Shown here piece by piece: positions 21,492-27,814 of a DNA stretch of 34,771 bases (positions are counted from its first letter, which is position 1; each line of letters begins with the position of its first letter). This DNA is from a virus, in the IMG/VR virus record IMGVR_UViG_3300043449_002188, positions 1-34,771 of that record. One strand, 5' to 3'. The notes under the pieces were generated by a model. It saw only the letters and a program-made list of their open reading frames with translations, did no database searches and was not told where the DNA came from. The position numbers and the translations under genes were made by a program.

Positions 21492-21943
21492 ATTTTTTTC
21501 CATTTATTATCTGAATCCAATTCAAATGTTCCAATGTGGTTTTCTTTCCACTCGGTTGGTTTAATTAATGATAAGAAATACTCACCACTTTTTCTACGAT
21601 ACAAATAATATTCTTGCCCAATAATTGGTTGGAAATTATATGTTGCATTATAGACAATACTATTCCACTCAAACTCCTCAAGTAGTTTTTGATATTGTTC
21701 CTTTATCTCCTCGTATTTTCTGTTGAAGTAATGATTGGTTTTTAAAATTTTTTCGTTCTTCCAAGTTGATACATTGTCGGGTGATATGACTGGCGCTCCG
21801 ATGTTTGTTGCATATGGAAGAAGGTGAGCGTAATAACCACGCTCTTCACTCCATACAACATTGTCGGGATATTTCTTTTTTGGTTGTTCGTAACTCATTA
21901 CACTTGGTAGGTCAGAATAATGGCACCACAGGTCATCTTCCAT
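21488..21943 (-). CDS. Hypothetical protein
   Basis: 151 residues (MEDDLWCHYSDLPSVMSYEQ and on) with many Tyr/Trp; the C-terminal part (IIGQEYYLYRRKSGEYFLSL, then GTFELDSDNKW) looks like a small beta fold. No signal peptide. First gene of the transcript leading to the thioesterase and the secreted proteins. A hairpin with a T tract lies directly upstream. Confidence 0.68.
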   Translation of the reverse strand: MEDDLWCHYSDLPSVMSYEQPKKKYPDNVVWSEERGYYAHLLPYATNIGAPVISPDNVSTWKNEKILKTNHYFNRKYEEIKEQYQKLLEEFEWNSIVYNATYNFQPIIGQEYYLYRRKSGEYFLSLIKPTEWKENHIGTFELDSDNKWKKI

Positions 21944-21960
21944 GTCCTAAATATAAAAAA

Positions 21961-21982
21961 AGGATTAGTATAAACCAACCCC
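21961..21982 (-). terminator. Hairpin with T tract upstream of the 21943 gene
   Basis: On the minus strand GGGGTTGGT and ACTAATCCT form nine pairs including G-U wobbles, followed by seven T. It fits the minus strand only. The nearest minus gene upstream ends at 22421 with a plus gene in between, so it is either a distant terminator or a leader attenuator of the 21943 gene. Confidence 0.5.
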
Positions 21983-22042
21983 TTTTCAATATTATTTGGG
22001 TTAAATTTAATTTCTAAATATTTACATATAAAGTAAGACATT

Positions 22043-22387
22043 ATGGAAAACAAAATGAGAGAACAAATAAATAAAGTAAAGAACTTTGGACAATTATTGA
22101 ATGAAGGATTATCTAACGATAAATTTCTAATAATTTATCAGATAACTAACTTCAAAGCTGAAACCGATTTCAGTTATGAAAAAATTAATAGATTGTTAAC
22201 TAAAAATATTTCTGAATGGAAATCACCAATTTATTCTTACATTCAAAAAGCAAAAACAGAAGATGAAGCAAGAGAATTGTTTGATAATAAATGGAACGAA
22301 CTCGCTAATTATGAGCCAAAACCTAAATTGGAAATACTTTCAGTGCAAGAAATTGGCGAAATCTCGGATAAAATACACACTTATTAA
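22043..22387 (+). CDS. Small charged protein with possible leader
   Basis: 114 residues. The start (MENKMREQINKVKNFGQLLN, then EGL) has an L-N-E site and recalls the shared leader and the phage T4 type KxFxxFLxE. The body is helical and charged with an aromatic segment (FLIIYQITNFKAETDFSYEK). A weak motif AAATATTTAC lies 18 nt upstream. Not a recognised family. Confidence 0.65.
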   Translation: MENKMREQINKVKNFGQLLNEGLSNDKFLIIYQITNFKAETDFSYEKINRLLTKNISEWKSPIYSYIQKAKTEDEARELFDNKWNELANYEPKPKLEILSVQEIGEISDKIHTY

Positions 22388-22420
22388 AGTTGGTGGATAA
22401 AATTATTACACCATAAATCG

Positions 22421-22615
22421 TCAGTGTTCTCCATTTGTGAGGGATATTCCATGTCTTAGTCCTTGAACAAAATCTTTGAAGTCCTGTTCGGTTGTTATAT
22501 AATTTCCGATGGCAATTCCAACTTCATTTCCAACGTCTGACAAATCTCCATTGTCGTATGATACCTTTGATAGAGATTCTGAAATTTGTTTTAAAATGTG
22601 TTGGAAATTACCCAT
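22421..22615 (-). CDS. 64-residue hypothetical protein
   Basis: Start at the ATG at 22615 (MGNFQHILKQISESLSKVSY); an ATG at 22651 lies inside the terminator stem. Helical, with VGNEVGIAIGNYITTEQDF. A TTG-N20-TATATTTG promoter ends 5 nt before the ATG. Function unknown. Confidence 0.65.
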   Translation of the reverse strand: MGNFQHILKQISESLSKVSYDNGDLSDVGNEVGIAIGNYITTEQDFKDFVQGLRHGISLTNGEH

Positions 22616-22620
22616 ACCAT

Positions 22621-22651
22621 CAAATATAAAAAAAGGGCTGGAATAATCCAA
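22621..22651 (-). promoter_or_regulatory. Bacteroidota-type promoter overlapping a terminator
   Basis: TATATTTG at 22621-22628 and TTG at 22649-22651 are 20 nt apart. The TTG lies in the stem of the terminator of the M43 gene, so promoter and terminator share bases. Confidence 0.55.
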
Positions 22652-22655
22652 CCCT
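22634..22655 (-). terminator. Terminator of the M43 protease gene
   Basis: AGGGTTGGA and TCCAGCCCT (minus strand) pair with one wobble around a 4-nt loop, followed by T7, 27 nt past the stop at 22682. Confidence 0.8.
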
Positions 22656-22681
22656 CTCTATGAAATAAATTTATTAATTTT

Positions 22682-23662
22682 TTAAGGTTGTGCAAAACTA
22701 TTTCTCGGACCACCAACTGCAAACACAGCCATCGCTCTTGTTTTCTGACCTTGTGTAAACATATACATACAAGCATCATTTGTGTAATCCATATAATTCA
22801 TTGTCATCTCCACAGGAGTTCCTGTACAAGTTGAGTAGTGAGGATAAGTCGGACAAGAATAATTGGCCGTGTTGTGTTGTGGAGTATCCCCAACCAAATC
22901 ACTACCACAAGTTGCATCTCCCCAAATGTGACGAAGGTTTAACCAGTGACCAACTTCGTGAGTTGCAGTTCTACCTTTATTGTAAGGAGCGGTAACTGTT
23001 CCAACAGAACCAAATGCGTTGTCATCAATTACAACACCATCAGTTGCGGCGGCTCCACCAGGAAACTGAGCGTAACCCAAAATACCATTACCCATATTAC
23101 AAACCCAAATGTTGAGTTTTGTAGTTGGTGTAGTTGCATTTATTCCACCTTGTGAAGCATATTTCATTGCGTTATTTGTGCTCCAAGATGATTTTGAAGT
23201 TTGTTTTCTAACAACACTACTTAATACAAATTCAATTCCGAAGTTACCAGAGCGAACTGACTGGAAAATTGCCGGTGTAAGATTGTAGTCAGTGTTAAGT
23301 GCTTTGAAGTCGTTATTCAACACCGTAATTTGTGAAGCAATTTGAGCGTCAGAAATATTCTGAGCCGATGTCTTATAAAGGACATTAACAACAACAGGAA
23401 TCTGAATAACACCATTACTCAAAAGTGTTCTTGATGAAACAAACTCTTGAGTGAATCTTTCAAGTTCTTCCAATCTTTGAGCTCTTGATGGGTCAGCCTC
23501 AATTTCTTCTAAAAGAACATCGTGAGCCGCACAGGTTCTCTCTTCAGGAAGTGATGTTAAATCCTCAACTTGAGAATCAACATTGATTTCTTTTTTACAA
23601 CCGACAATAGATATGCCGATAATGAAAAAAGATAAAAGGAATAAAGATACTATTTTTTTCAT
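22682..23662 (-). CDS. M43 (pappalysin-like) zinc metalloprotease lipoprotein
   Basis: 326 residues. A lipoprotein signal (FFIIGISIVGCKK, lipid-bearing Cys22) leads to a prodomain-like region and an M43B catalytic domain: HEVGHWLNLRH at 235-245 with the third His, and the Met-turn MNYMDYTND near 288. Family members cleave extracellular proteins and bind zinc through three His. It ends without a T9SS sorting domain. A late-type motif lies 15 nt upstream and a terminator follows. In a phage this could shed host surface proteins, aid lysis or limit superinfection; all inferred. Confidence 0.9.
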   Translation of the reverse strand: MKKIVSLFLLSFFIIGISIVGCKKEINVDSQVEDLTSLPEERTCAAHDVLLEEIEADPSRAQRLEELERFTQEFVSSRTLLSNGVIQIPVVVNVLYKTSAQNISDAQIASQITVLNNDFKALNTDYNLTPAIFQSVRSGNFGIEFVLSSVVRKQTSKSSWSTNNAMKYASQGGINATTPTTKLNIWVCNMGNGILGYAQFPGGAAATDGVVIDDNAFGSVGTVTAPYNKGRTATHEVGHWLNLRHIWGDATCGSDLVGDTPQHNTANYSCPTYPHYSTCTGTPVEMTMNYMDYTNDACMYMFTQGQKTRAMAVFAVGGPRNSFAQP

Positions 23663-23677
23663 ATTTTTAGGTTTTTC

Positions 23678-23687
23678 AATAAATATC
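23678..23687 (-). promoter_or_regulatory. Late-type motif GATATTTATT
   Basis: Lies 15 nt before the ATG of the M43 protease gene at 23662. Confidence 0.5.
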
Positions 23688-23710
23688 TTAAAACCTAATT
23701 GGATATGAAA

Positions 23711-24781
23711 TTAATTGGATAATGGGGCCTTAATTACCTGATGTGATTGATAATCTATTAAATAAAAATCATCAGGTACAAAGTCTTTTAAATTTTTATC
23801 ATATTCACCCTCTCTATAATCCACACCTAATTTAGGCAAATTATAAGGTGTTCTACTAATTTGTTCCTTAGCCTGCTCAATATGATTTAGATATAAATGT
23901 ACATCACCTAAGTTACCAATCAACTCATCAGGTAGCATATTAACTGCCTTAGCAATAAGTTCTAGTAGCAGTCCATAGCTAGCAATGTTGAATGGTAAAC
24001 CTAAGAATGTATCTACTGACCTTTGATTCCACATTAAAGAGATTGCTCTGGTTGGGGCATTAAATTTCTCAAGAACTTCAGCAACATTACCTTCCCATCC
24101 TAATCTATCAAAAAATTTAGGCATTTGTTGACTTCTATTTTTGATGACCCAATCTCTACGTTCACCATTACATAACTCTCTTGTATAAACTTGAAATCCG
24201 TAATGACAAGGTGGAAGAACCATTTGGTCTAATTCACCTACATTCCAAGCATTAACCATTAATCGTCTTGAGTCTGGGTTTGTTTTGAGTTCAGAGATTA
24301 GGTTTGCGATTTGGTCTGTACCCCCCTTATTGAGTTCACCTGGAATGTTTAACCAATTTCTCCATTGTGCTCCATAGATTGGCCCTAACTCACCCCACTT
24401 TTTAAAAAACTCATCACCTGTTTTAATTTTGTTGATGAATTCTTCCTTTGTTAAATCTTCAGGATACAATGCACCAGGTGAACCATTATCTAACCAAGTT
24501 CTGTATCGTTTGTAAGCGTCTCCATCCCAAATATGACAATTGTTATCAACAAGATACTTGATATTAGTATCGCCTCTTAAAAACCATAGTAATTCAGTTA
24601 CCATAGTTTTAAAGGCCATCTTCTTGGTTGTAAGCAATGGAAACCCATCCTTCATGTTATGACGAATCTGTCTACCGAATATTGATAAGGTACCAGTACC
24701 TGTTCTATCTTTCTTTTCAACACCCTTTTCTAAAATATCTTCTAACAGATGAAGATATTGTGTTTCTATCCAATTACTCAT
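23711..24781 (-). CDS. thyA: Thymidylate synthase ThyA
   Basis: 356 residues. It has RTGTGTLSIFGRQ, FPLLTTKKM, the LWFLRGDTNIKYL block, the catalytic Cys192 in LPPCHYGFQVY, RSVDTFLGLPFNIASYG and HLYLNHIEQ. It converts dUMP to dTMP with methylene-tetrahydrofolate. It is longer than the E. coli enzyme (264 residues), mainly because of an insert at about 88-130 as in the longer Lactobacillus type. The last residues do not match the usual C-terminal motif closely. Last gene of a long operon of small genes; no dihydrofolate reductase is in the window. Confidence 0.96.
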   Translation of the reverse strand: MSNWIETQYLHLLEDILEKGVEKKDRTGTGTLSIFGRQIRHNMKDGFPLLTTKKMAFKTMVTELLWFLRGDTNIKYLVDNNCHIWDGDAYKRYRTWLDNGSPGALYPEDLTKEEFINKIKTGDEFFKKWGELGPIYGAQWRNWLNIPGELNKGGTDQIANLISELKTNPDSRRLMVNAWNVGELDQMVLPPCHYGFQVYTRELCNGERRDWVIKNRSQQMPKFFDRLGWEGNVAEVLEKFNAPTRAISLMWNQRSVDTFLGLPFNIASYGLLLELIAKAVNMLPDELIGNLGDVHLYLNHIEQAKEQISRTPYNLPKLGVDYREGEYDKNLKDFVPDDFYLIDYQSHQVIKAPLSN

Positions 24782-24797
24782 AACTTTCTATTGTTTT
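24778..24797. repeat. 20-nt direct repeat at gene junction, copy 1
   Basis: The 20 bases spanning the thyA start and the preceding stop recur exactly at 24970-24989, spanning the start of the preceding gene. On the minus strand it provides AATAGAAAGTTATGA, stop plus start region. Confidence 0.7.
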
Positions 24798-24973
24798 GGT
24801 TTTAATTCTTCTTCAATAATCCTCACCATATCATCAAACGTAACACCATTTTCATCAGCCCTACTTTGAATGTATTTTTCAGAAAGGTGGATGTAATTAG
24901 CCTTAGGTGTTCTATCAATTTCTTGAGATACCTTTAACAATTTAGTCAATAATTCTTGTTGTTCTTTATTCAT
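24788..24973 (-). CDS. 61-residue hypothetical protein
   Basis: Helical, charged, ends FDDMVRIIEEELKPKQ. The NYIHLSEKYIQSRADENGVTF segment has a ribbon-helix-helix feel, but this is not a confident call. It overlaps the previous gene by 8 bp and is followed by thyA after 6 nt. Confidence 0.65.
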   Translation of the reverse strand: MNKEQQELLTKLLKVSQEIDRTPKANYIHLSEKYIQSRADENGVTFDDMVRIIEEELKPKQ

Positions 24974-25247
24974 AACTTTCTATTGTTTTTTCTAGTTGAT
25001 GAAACATTTCTTTAATTCTCATTCCCAATTCGTATGGGTCAGCATGTTTAACCATTTCTAATGTTAGAATATGATTGGCTTTAAACCATTGAGGTGTTTT
25101 TGATTGTTTCTCCTGTCCCCACATTCCCTTATATGTTCTATATGCAACATCATGCATTGTTACCATACAATCAAATCGTATCTCACAAACTCGTCTTGTG
25201 TCAGCAACCACTTCGGGTACTGGTGTTATTTCAATTTCTTTATTCAT
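24966..25247 (-). CDS. Hypothetical protein
   Basis: 93 residues (MNKEIEITPVPEVVADTRRV and on), with HDVAYRTYKGMWGQEKQSK and a helical C-terminus (YELGMRIKEMFHQLEKTIES). No known motif. Overlaps of 4 and 8 bp with its neighbours place it in the thyA operon. Confidence 0.68.
   Translation of the reverse strand: MNKEIEITPVPEVVADTRRVCEIRFDCMVTMHDVAYRTYKGMWGQEKQSKTPQWFKANHILTLEMVKHADPYELGMRIKEMFHQLEKTIESYE
24970..24989. repeat. 20-nt direct repeat at gene junction, copy 2
   Basis: Exact copy of 24778-24797. The reading frame across the two copies differs, so the conservation is not protein-driven; it may be a duplicated translation start region. Confidence 0.7.
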
Positions 25248-25495
25248 ATATTTTTTATTTCTTGTTTTACTTCTTGCCAGTATTTATAATTCGCTGAGTC
25301 TTCTACATTTGTAGAGTCTAAAACTCCAGCATCTTTAAGACTATCATACACCCCAACAAATTGATTTATAATCTCATCTACCGCTATCAAAGCACATTTC
25401 TTAGCATTTTCTAACTTCATATTATTAGTTAGAAATGACATTATGTTATTGTAATAAACGTTTACTAATTGGTCAGCCTTTTCTTTTGGTGTCAT
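25244..25495 (-). CDS. Hypothetical protein
   Basis: 83 residues, helical: MTPKEKADQLVNVYYNNIMS, then LENAKKCALIAVDEIINQF. The pattern of a helical bundle with AxxCALIAVDEII is common in small phage proteins of Bacteroidota, function unknown. Overlaps 23 bp with the upstream gene and 4 bp with the downstream one. Confidence 0.68.
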   Translation of the reverse strand: MTPKEKADQLVNVYYNNIMSFLTNNMKLENAKKCALIAVDEIINQFVGVYDSLKDAGVLDSTNVEDSANYKYWQEVKQEIKNI

Positions 25496-25979
25496 TTGTT
25501 ACATCCTTGTTTAAGTGATTGATGAGATTAGTTTTTGATACTCCTAGCGAAGCATTACTCCCATATTCATATGCTTTCCTGACTTGTTCCTCAGTATAAA
25601 GAGTTTCTTTGGCTTTTTTATAACCCGCATAATAACCCAAATTAAGCGGTCTAAACCACGTCGCATCTTCAAATGCATGATATACTTTAAAGGCATATTC
25701 TTCAGCCAATTTTACAACATCATCTTCTACCTTCTTAGCAACATCAGGAATATGGTTGATTAGTTTGGCGTAAGTCAATCCATTCACCCCAACTTCACCA
25801 TTTTCCCATTCTGTGACTATCTCAAACTCTATCTCATTTGTAAACTTTGATGTGAAGCAAGTATCCATCATTTCAATAAAGTCCGGATGTAATGGAAGTG
25901 TTTCCCAATCATTCTTATTTATAGAGTAATCGTAATTTACCACCCACCCTCGGTCTGTTTTAGTTAATGTTCCTTTCAT
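25473..25979 (-). CDS. Hypothetical protein
   Basis: 168 residues. The N-terminal half is beta-rich (KGTLTKTDRGWVVNYDYS, then EFEIVTEWENGEVG); the C-terminal half is helical with GYYAGYKKAKETLYTEEQVR and KAYEYG, a pattern I recall from small Bacteroidota phage proteins. No enzyme motif. Coupled to both neighbours (4 bp and 23 bp overlaps). Confidence 0.7.
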   Translation of the reverse strand: MKGTLTKTDRGWVVNYDYSINKNDWETLPLHPDFIEMMDTCFTSKFTNEIEFEIVTEWENGEVGVNGLTYAKLINHIPDVAKKVEDDVVKLAEEYAFKVYHAFEDATWFRPLNLGYYAGYKKAKETLYTEEQVRKAYEYGSNASLGVSKTNLINHLNKDVTNDTKRKG

Positions 25980-26167
25980 TTATCACCTACATTCATTACA
26001 GTTGTAGGTGTATCATCATGTGGAATGCTCTTGTTGTCTCTAATCCTTTCAAGATTACCTAGTTGTTTTTTAAAGGCATCAAGTTCCGCATTTAGAATCA
26101 TCTTTTCGTTTTGAAGGTTCTTGATATGCTCTTCACAGTCTCTAATTGCAAATTCTATCTTGTTCAT
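25976..26167 (-). CDS. Coiled-coil hypothetical protein ending -GDK
   Basis: 63 residues. A coiled coil (CEEHIKNLQNEKMILNAELD, then FKKQLGNLERIRD) fills the N-terminal two thirds; the tail ends VMNVGDK because a GTAGGTGATAAATGA ribosome-binding/stop/start junction is embedded there. Function unknown. Confidence 0.68.
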   Translation of the reverse strand: MNKIEFAIRDCEEHIKNLQNEKMILNAELDAFKKQLGNLERIRDNKSIPHDDTPTTVMNVGDK

Positions 26168-26170
26168 TGT

Positions 26171-26368
26171 TTAGATTGTTTCAATTTTAGTAATAATTGT
26201 TTGTCTAATAGGATAATAGGCAATTACAACATATCCATCTTCTCTTTTATTAAAGAACTCATATACGCCTGCACTACTATAATTCATACCATCACATTCA
26301 ATTGTTATTTGTTCTGTGGTGTCTGAGTTTCTGTAGTATCCAAGTATTGTAATGTGGAATCGTTTCAT
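26171..26368 (-). CDS. Hypothetical protein
   Basis: 65 residues, beta-rich (MKRFHITILGYYRNSDTTEQ, then GYVVIAYYPIRQTIITKI). No known motif. Its ATG overlaps the previous stop (ATGA) behind an embedded GGAGGTGA. It is followed after 3 nt by the coiled-coil gene. Confidence 0.65.
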   Translation of the reverse strand: MKRFHITILGYYRNSDTTEQITIECDGMNYSSAGVYEFFNKREDGYVVIAYYPIRQTIITKIETI

Positions 26369-26544
26369 TTGTCACCTCCATTTAATGCGCGTATGGTTTT
26401 AAAATCAGTCACTACCTCAGTAAGCAAAATTTTCATATCATTCATCATATCTAATGTATCTTCATCCATTAGATGTTTTGTCTGTTCAACTCCTTTGTTC
26501 AAGTAGTCTAACTTTGCTTCATATTTTTCAATTATCTCATTCAT
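26365..26544 (-). CDS. 59-residue helical protein ending -GGDK
   Basis: MNEIIEKYEAKLDYLNKGVE and on to LNGGDK. All helical. The ATG and the stop both overlap neighbours by 4 bp (ATGA), and the last codons double as a GGAGGTGA ribosome-binding site for the next gene. Coupling at both ends makes this short gene convincing. Confidence 0.72.
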   Translation of the reverse strand: MNEIIEKYEAKLDYLNKGVEQTKHLMDEDTLDMMNDMKILLTEVVTDFKTIRALNGGDK

Positions 26545-26744
26545 TTTTCACCTCCGTTTGAGTTTGACTTTTTCAAAAACTCTCTCATTCCTTCAACTAC
26601 CTCTAAATCATTTTCAACTAATTTGCCCTTAACGAAAATGTCTCCGTTTTGACATAATTTAATGATTGGTTCTGTTTCATCTGCGGTAATGAAACTTATT
26701 GTGTTTGACTCTAAGTCCGATTGTTTGATTGTTATCTCTTCCAT
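26541..26744 (-). CDS. Small hypothetical protein ending -GGEK
   Basis: 67 residues from the ATG at 26744 (MEEITIKQSDLESNTISFIT); a GTG at 26762 would put six lysine-rich residues in front and leave no room for the ribosome-binding site GGAGGTGA. Beta-rich N-terminus, helical C-terminus, ending SNGGEK. Function unknown. Confidence 0.65.
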   Translation of the reverse strand: MEEITIKQSDLESNTISFITADETEPIIKLCQNGDIFVKGKLVENDLEVVEGMREFLKKSNSNGGEK

Positions 26745-26751
26745 TTTTATT

Positions 26752-27027
26752 TTATTTTTCACCTCCGTATGTTTCTTGAAAATATTGTTCAGCGTCCTTG
26801 ATTATTTTATTTTTCTGAGCGTTTAAACCTAATGTGTCTATATGTTCTAATTTAGCTTTCATATAACCCTCTATTATCTGTTCATTCACCATCGCTTTGG
26901 CGCTTTGGATTACTTCGTCATACAATTTAACCGCATCTTTTTTTGATAAAGTTTTATTGTTGGAAATTAGTTCAACTTGCTCAACCATCCATTCAACCGC
27001 AGTTTGTTTTTTCATATTAGAATTCAT
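26752..27027 (-). CDS. Helical hypothetical protein ending -GGEK
   Basis: 91 residues: MNSNMKKQTAVEWMVEQVEL, DAVKLYDEVIQSAKAMVNEQ, ending QETYGGEK. The TAVEWLxE opening recurs in small Bacteroidota phage proteins I have seen; function unknown. Its tail carries an embedded GGAGGTGA for the next gene. It overlaps the upstream gene by 11 bp. Confidence 0.7.
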   Translation of the reverse strand: MNSNMKKQTAVEWMVEQVELISNNKTLSKKDAVKLYDEVIQSAKAMVNEQIIEGYMKAKLEHIDTLGLNAQKNKIIKDAEQYFQETYGGEK

Positions 27028-27280
27028 AATACACTATTTTAGGGTTATCAATTTCTCTGTCTTCCTTTAAATAATTAACAGCATCTTCTTCTGTATTATG
27101 TGTCCTATAAGGCAATCTTGGTTTTACACCACTTTTCGCATTATATACATTAACATTATTATGACAATCAAATGTTACAATTAATTTTTTAACATCAATT
27201 TCTTTTGTTTGATTTATCGTAACTGTAATTACTTTATCCGCAGATTCGGCAAACTGTTTGCCGGTAGTTTCTTGCTTCAT
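27017..27280 (-). CDS. Hypothetical protein
   Basis: 87 residues, alpha/beta (DKVITVTINQTKEIDVKKLI, then YRTHNTEEDAVNYLKED). No recognised family. Overlaps of 4 and 11 bp tie it to its neighbours. Confidence 0.66.
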   Translation of the reverse strand: MKQETTGKQFAESADKVITVTINQTKEIDVKKLIVTFDCHNNVNVYNAKSGVKPRLPYRTHNTEEDAVNYLKEDREIDNPKIVYYEF

Positions 27281-27510
27281 AACTCTTCGTCTATTTCGTC
27301 TTGAATCTGATTTATTTTACTTTTCACATATTCTTCAAGTTCCTCGGAAATTTTTATATATGATTCTCTCAAAGAATGAAACTTTTCATCTTCAACTTCT
27401 TCAAATGATGAGTAGTGTTTAAAACAATAATCAAAACCTTCATTACCCATTCTATATTGTACCATTTGAAAGTTCTCGAGTTGCTCGTATAGTTTATCAA
27501 TTTTTTCCAT
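27277..27510 (-). CDS. Helical hypothetical protein
   Basis: 77 residues, acidic and coiled-coil-prone (MEKIDKLYEQLENFQMVQYR, ending KSKINQIQDEIDEEL), with an aromatic middle (GFDYCFKHYSSF). Overlaps 14 bp and 4 bp with neighbours. Function unknown. Confidence 0.66.
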   Translation of the reverse strand: MEKIDKLYEQLENFQMVQYRMGNEGFDYCFKHYSSFEEVEDEKFHSLRESYIKISEELEEYVKSKINQIQDEIDEEL

Positions 27511-27760
27511 ATACTTTATCTAATATTTGTTCGTAAGCGTTGTCGTATTTAACCTTCTGTTCTTCGGTCAATGTTTCATATATATTTGACATAAACCATT
27601 CATCCATCTGATATGACACCTTCAAATCCTTTAAATAAGTTTCACAATAATGTCCGTCAGGATGCATTTGACACATCGTTGCTTTACAACAACCATCTTC
27701 ACCACATCCCGAACATACGGGACAATACGGAGAAGTCATATCATTAGTAGGTGTTTCCAT
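27497..27760 (-). CDS. Cysteine-rich (zinc-binding?) small protein
   Basis: 87 residues. The N-terminal 40 residues hold CPVCSGCGEDGCC, then C, MHPDGHYC: enough Cys/His for one or two zinc sites. The C-terminal half is helical (ETLTEEQKVKYDNAYEQILD). First gene of the thyA operon, with a TAAATTTG box 4 nt before the ATG. A DNA- or protein-binding regulator is possible. Confidence 0.7.
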   Translation of the reverse strand: METPTNDMTSPYCPVCSGCGEDGCCKATMCQMHPDGHYCETYLKDLKVSYQMDEWFMSNIYETLTEEQKVKYDNAYEQILDKVYGKN

Positions 27761-27764
27761 TTTA

Positions 27765-27772
27765 CAAATTTA
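27765..27772 (-). promoter_or_regulatory. TAAATTTG box heading the thyA operon
   Basis: TAAATTTG matches TAnnTTTG and lies 4 nt before the ATG at 27760. A TTG occurs 15 nt further up, a little closer than usual. Confidence 0.5.
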
Positions 27773-27814
27773 AACCATTTTACTTTACAAAAAAAGAACT
27801 TTTTATTTTACACT

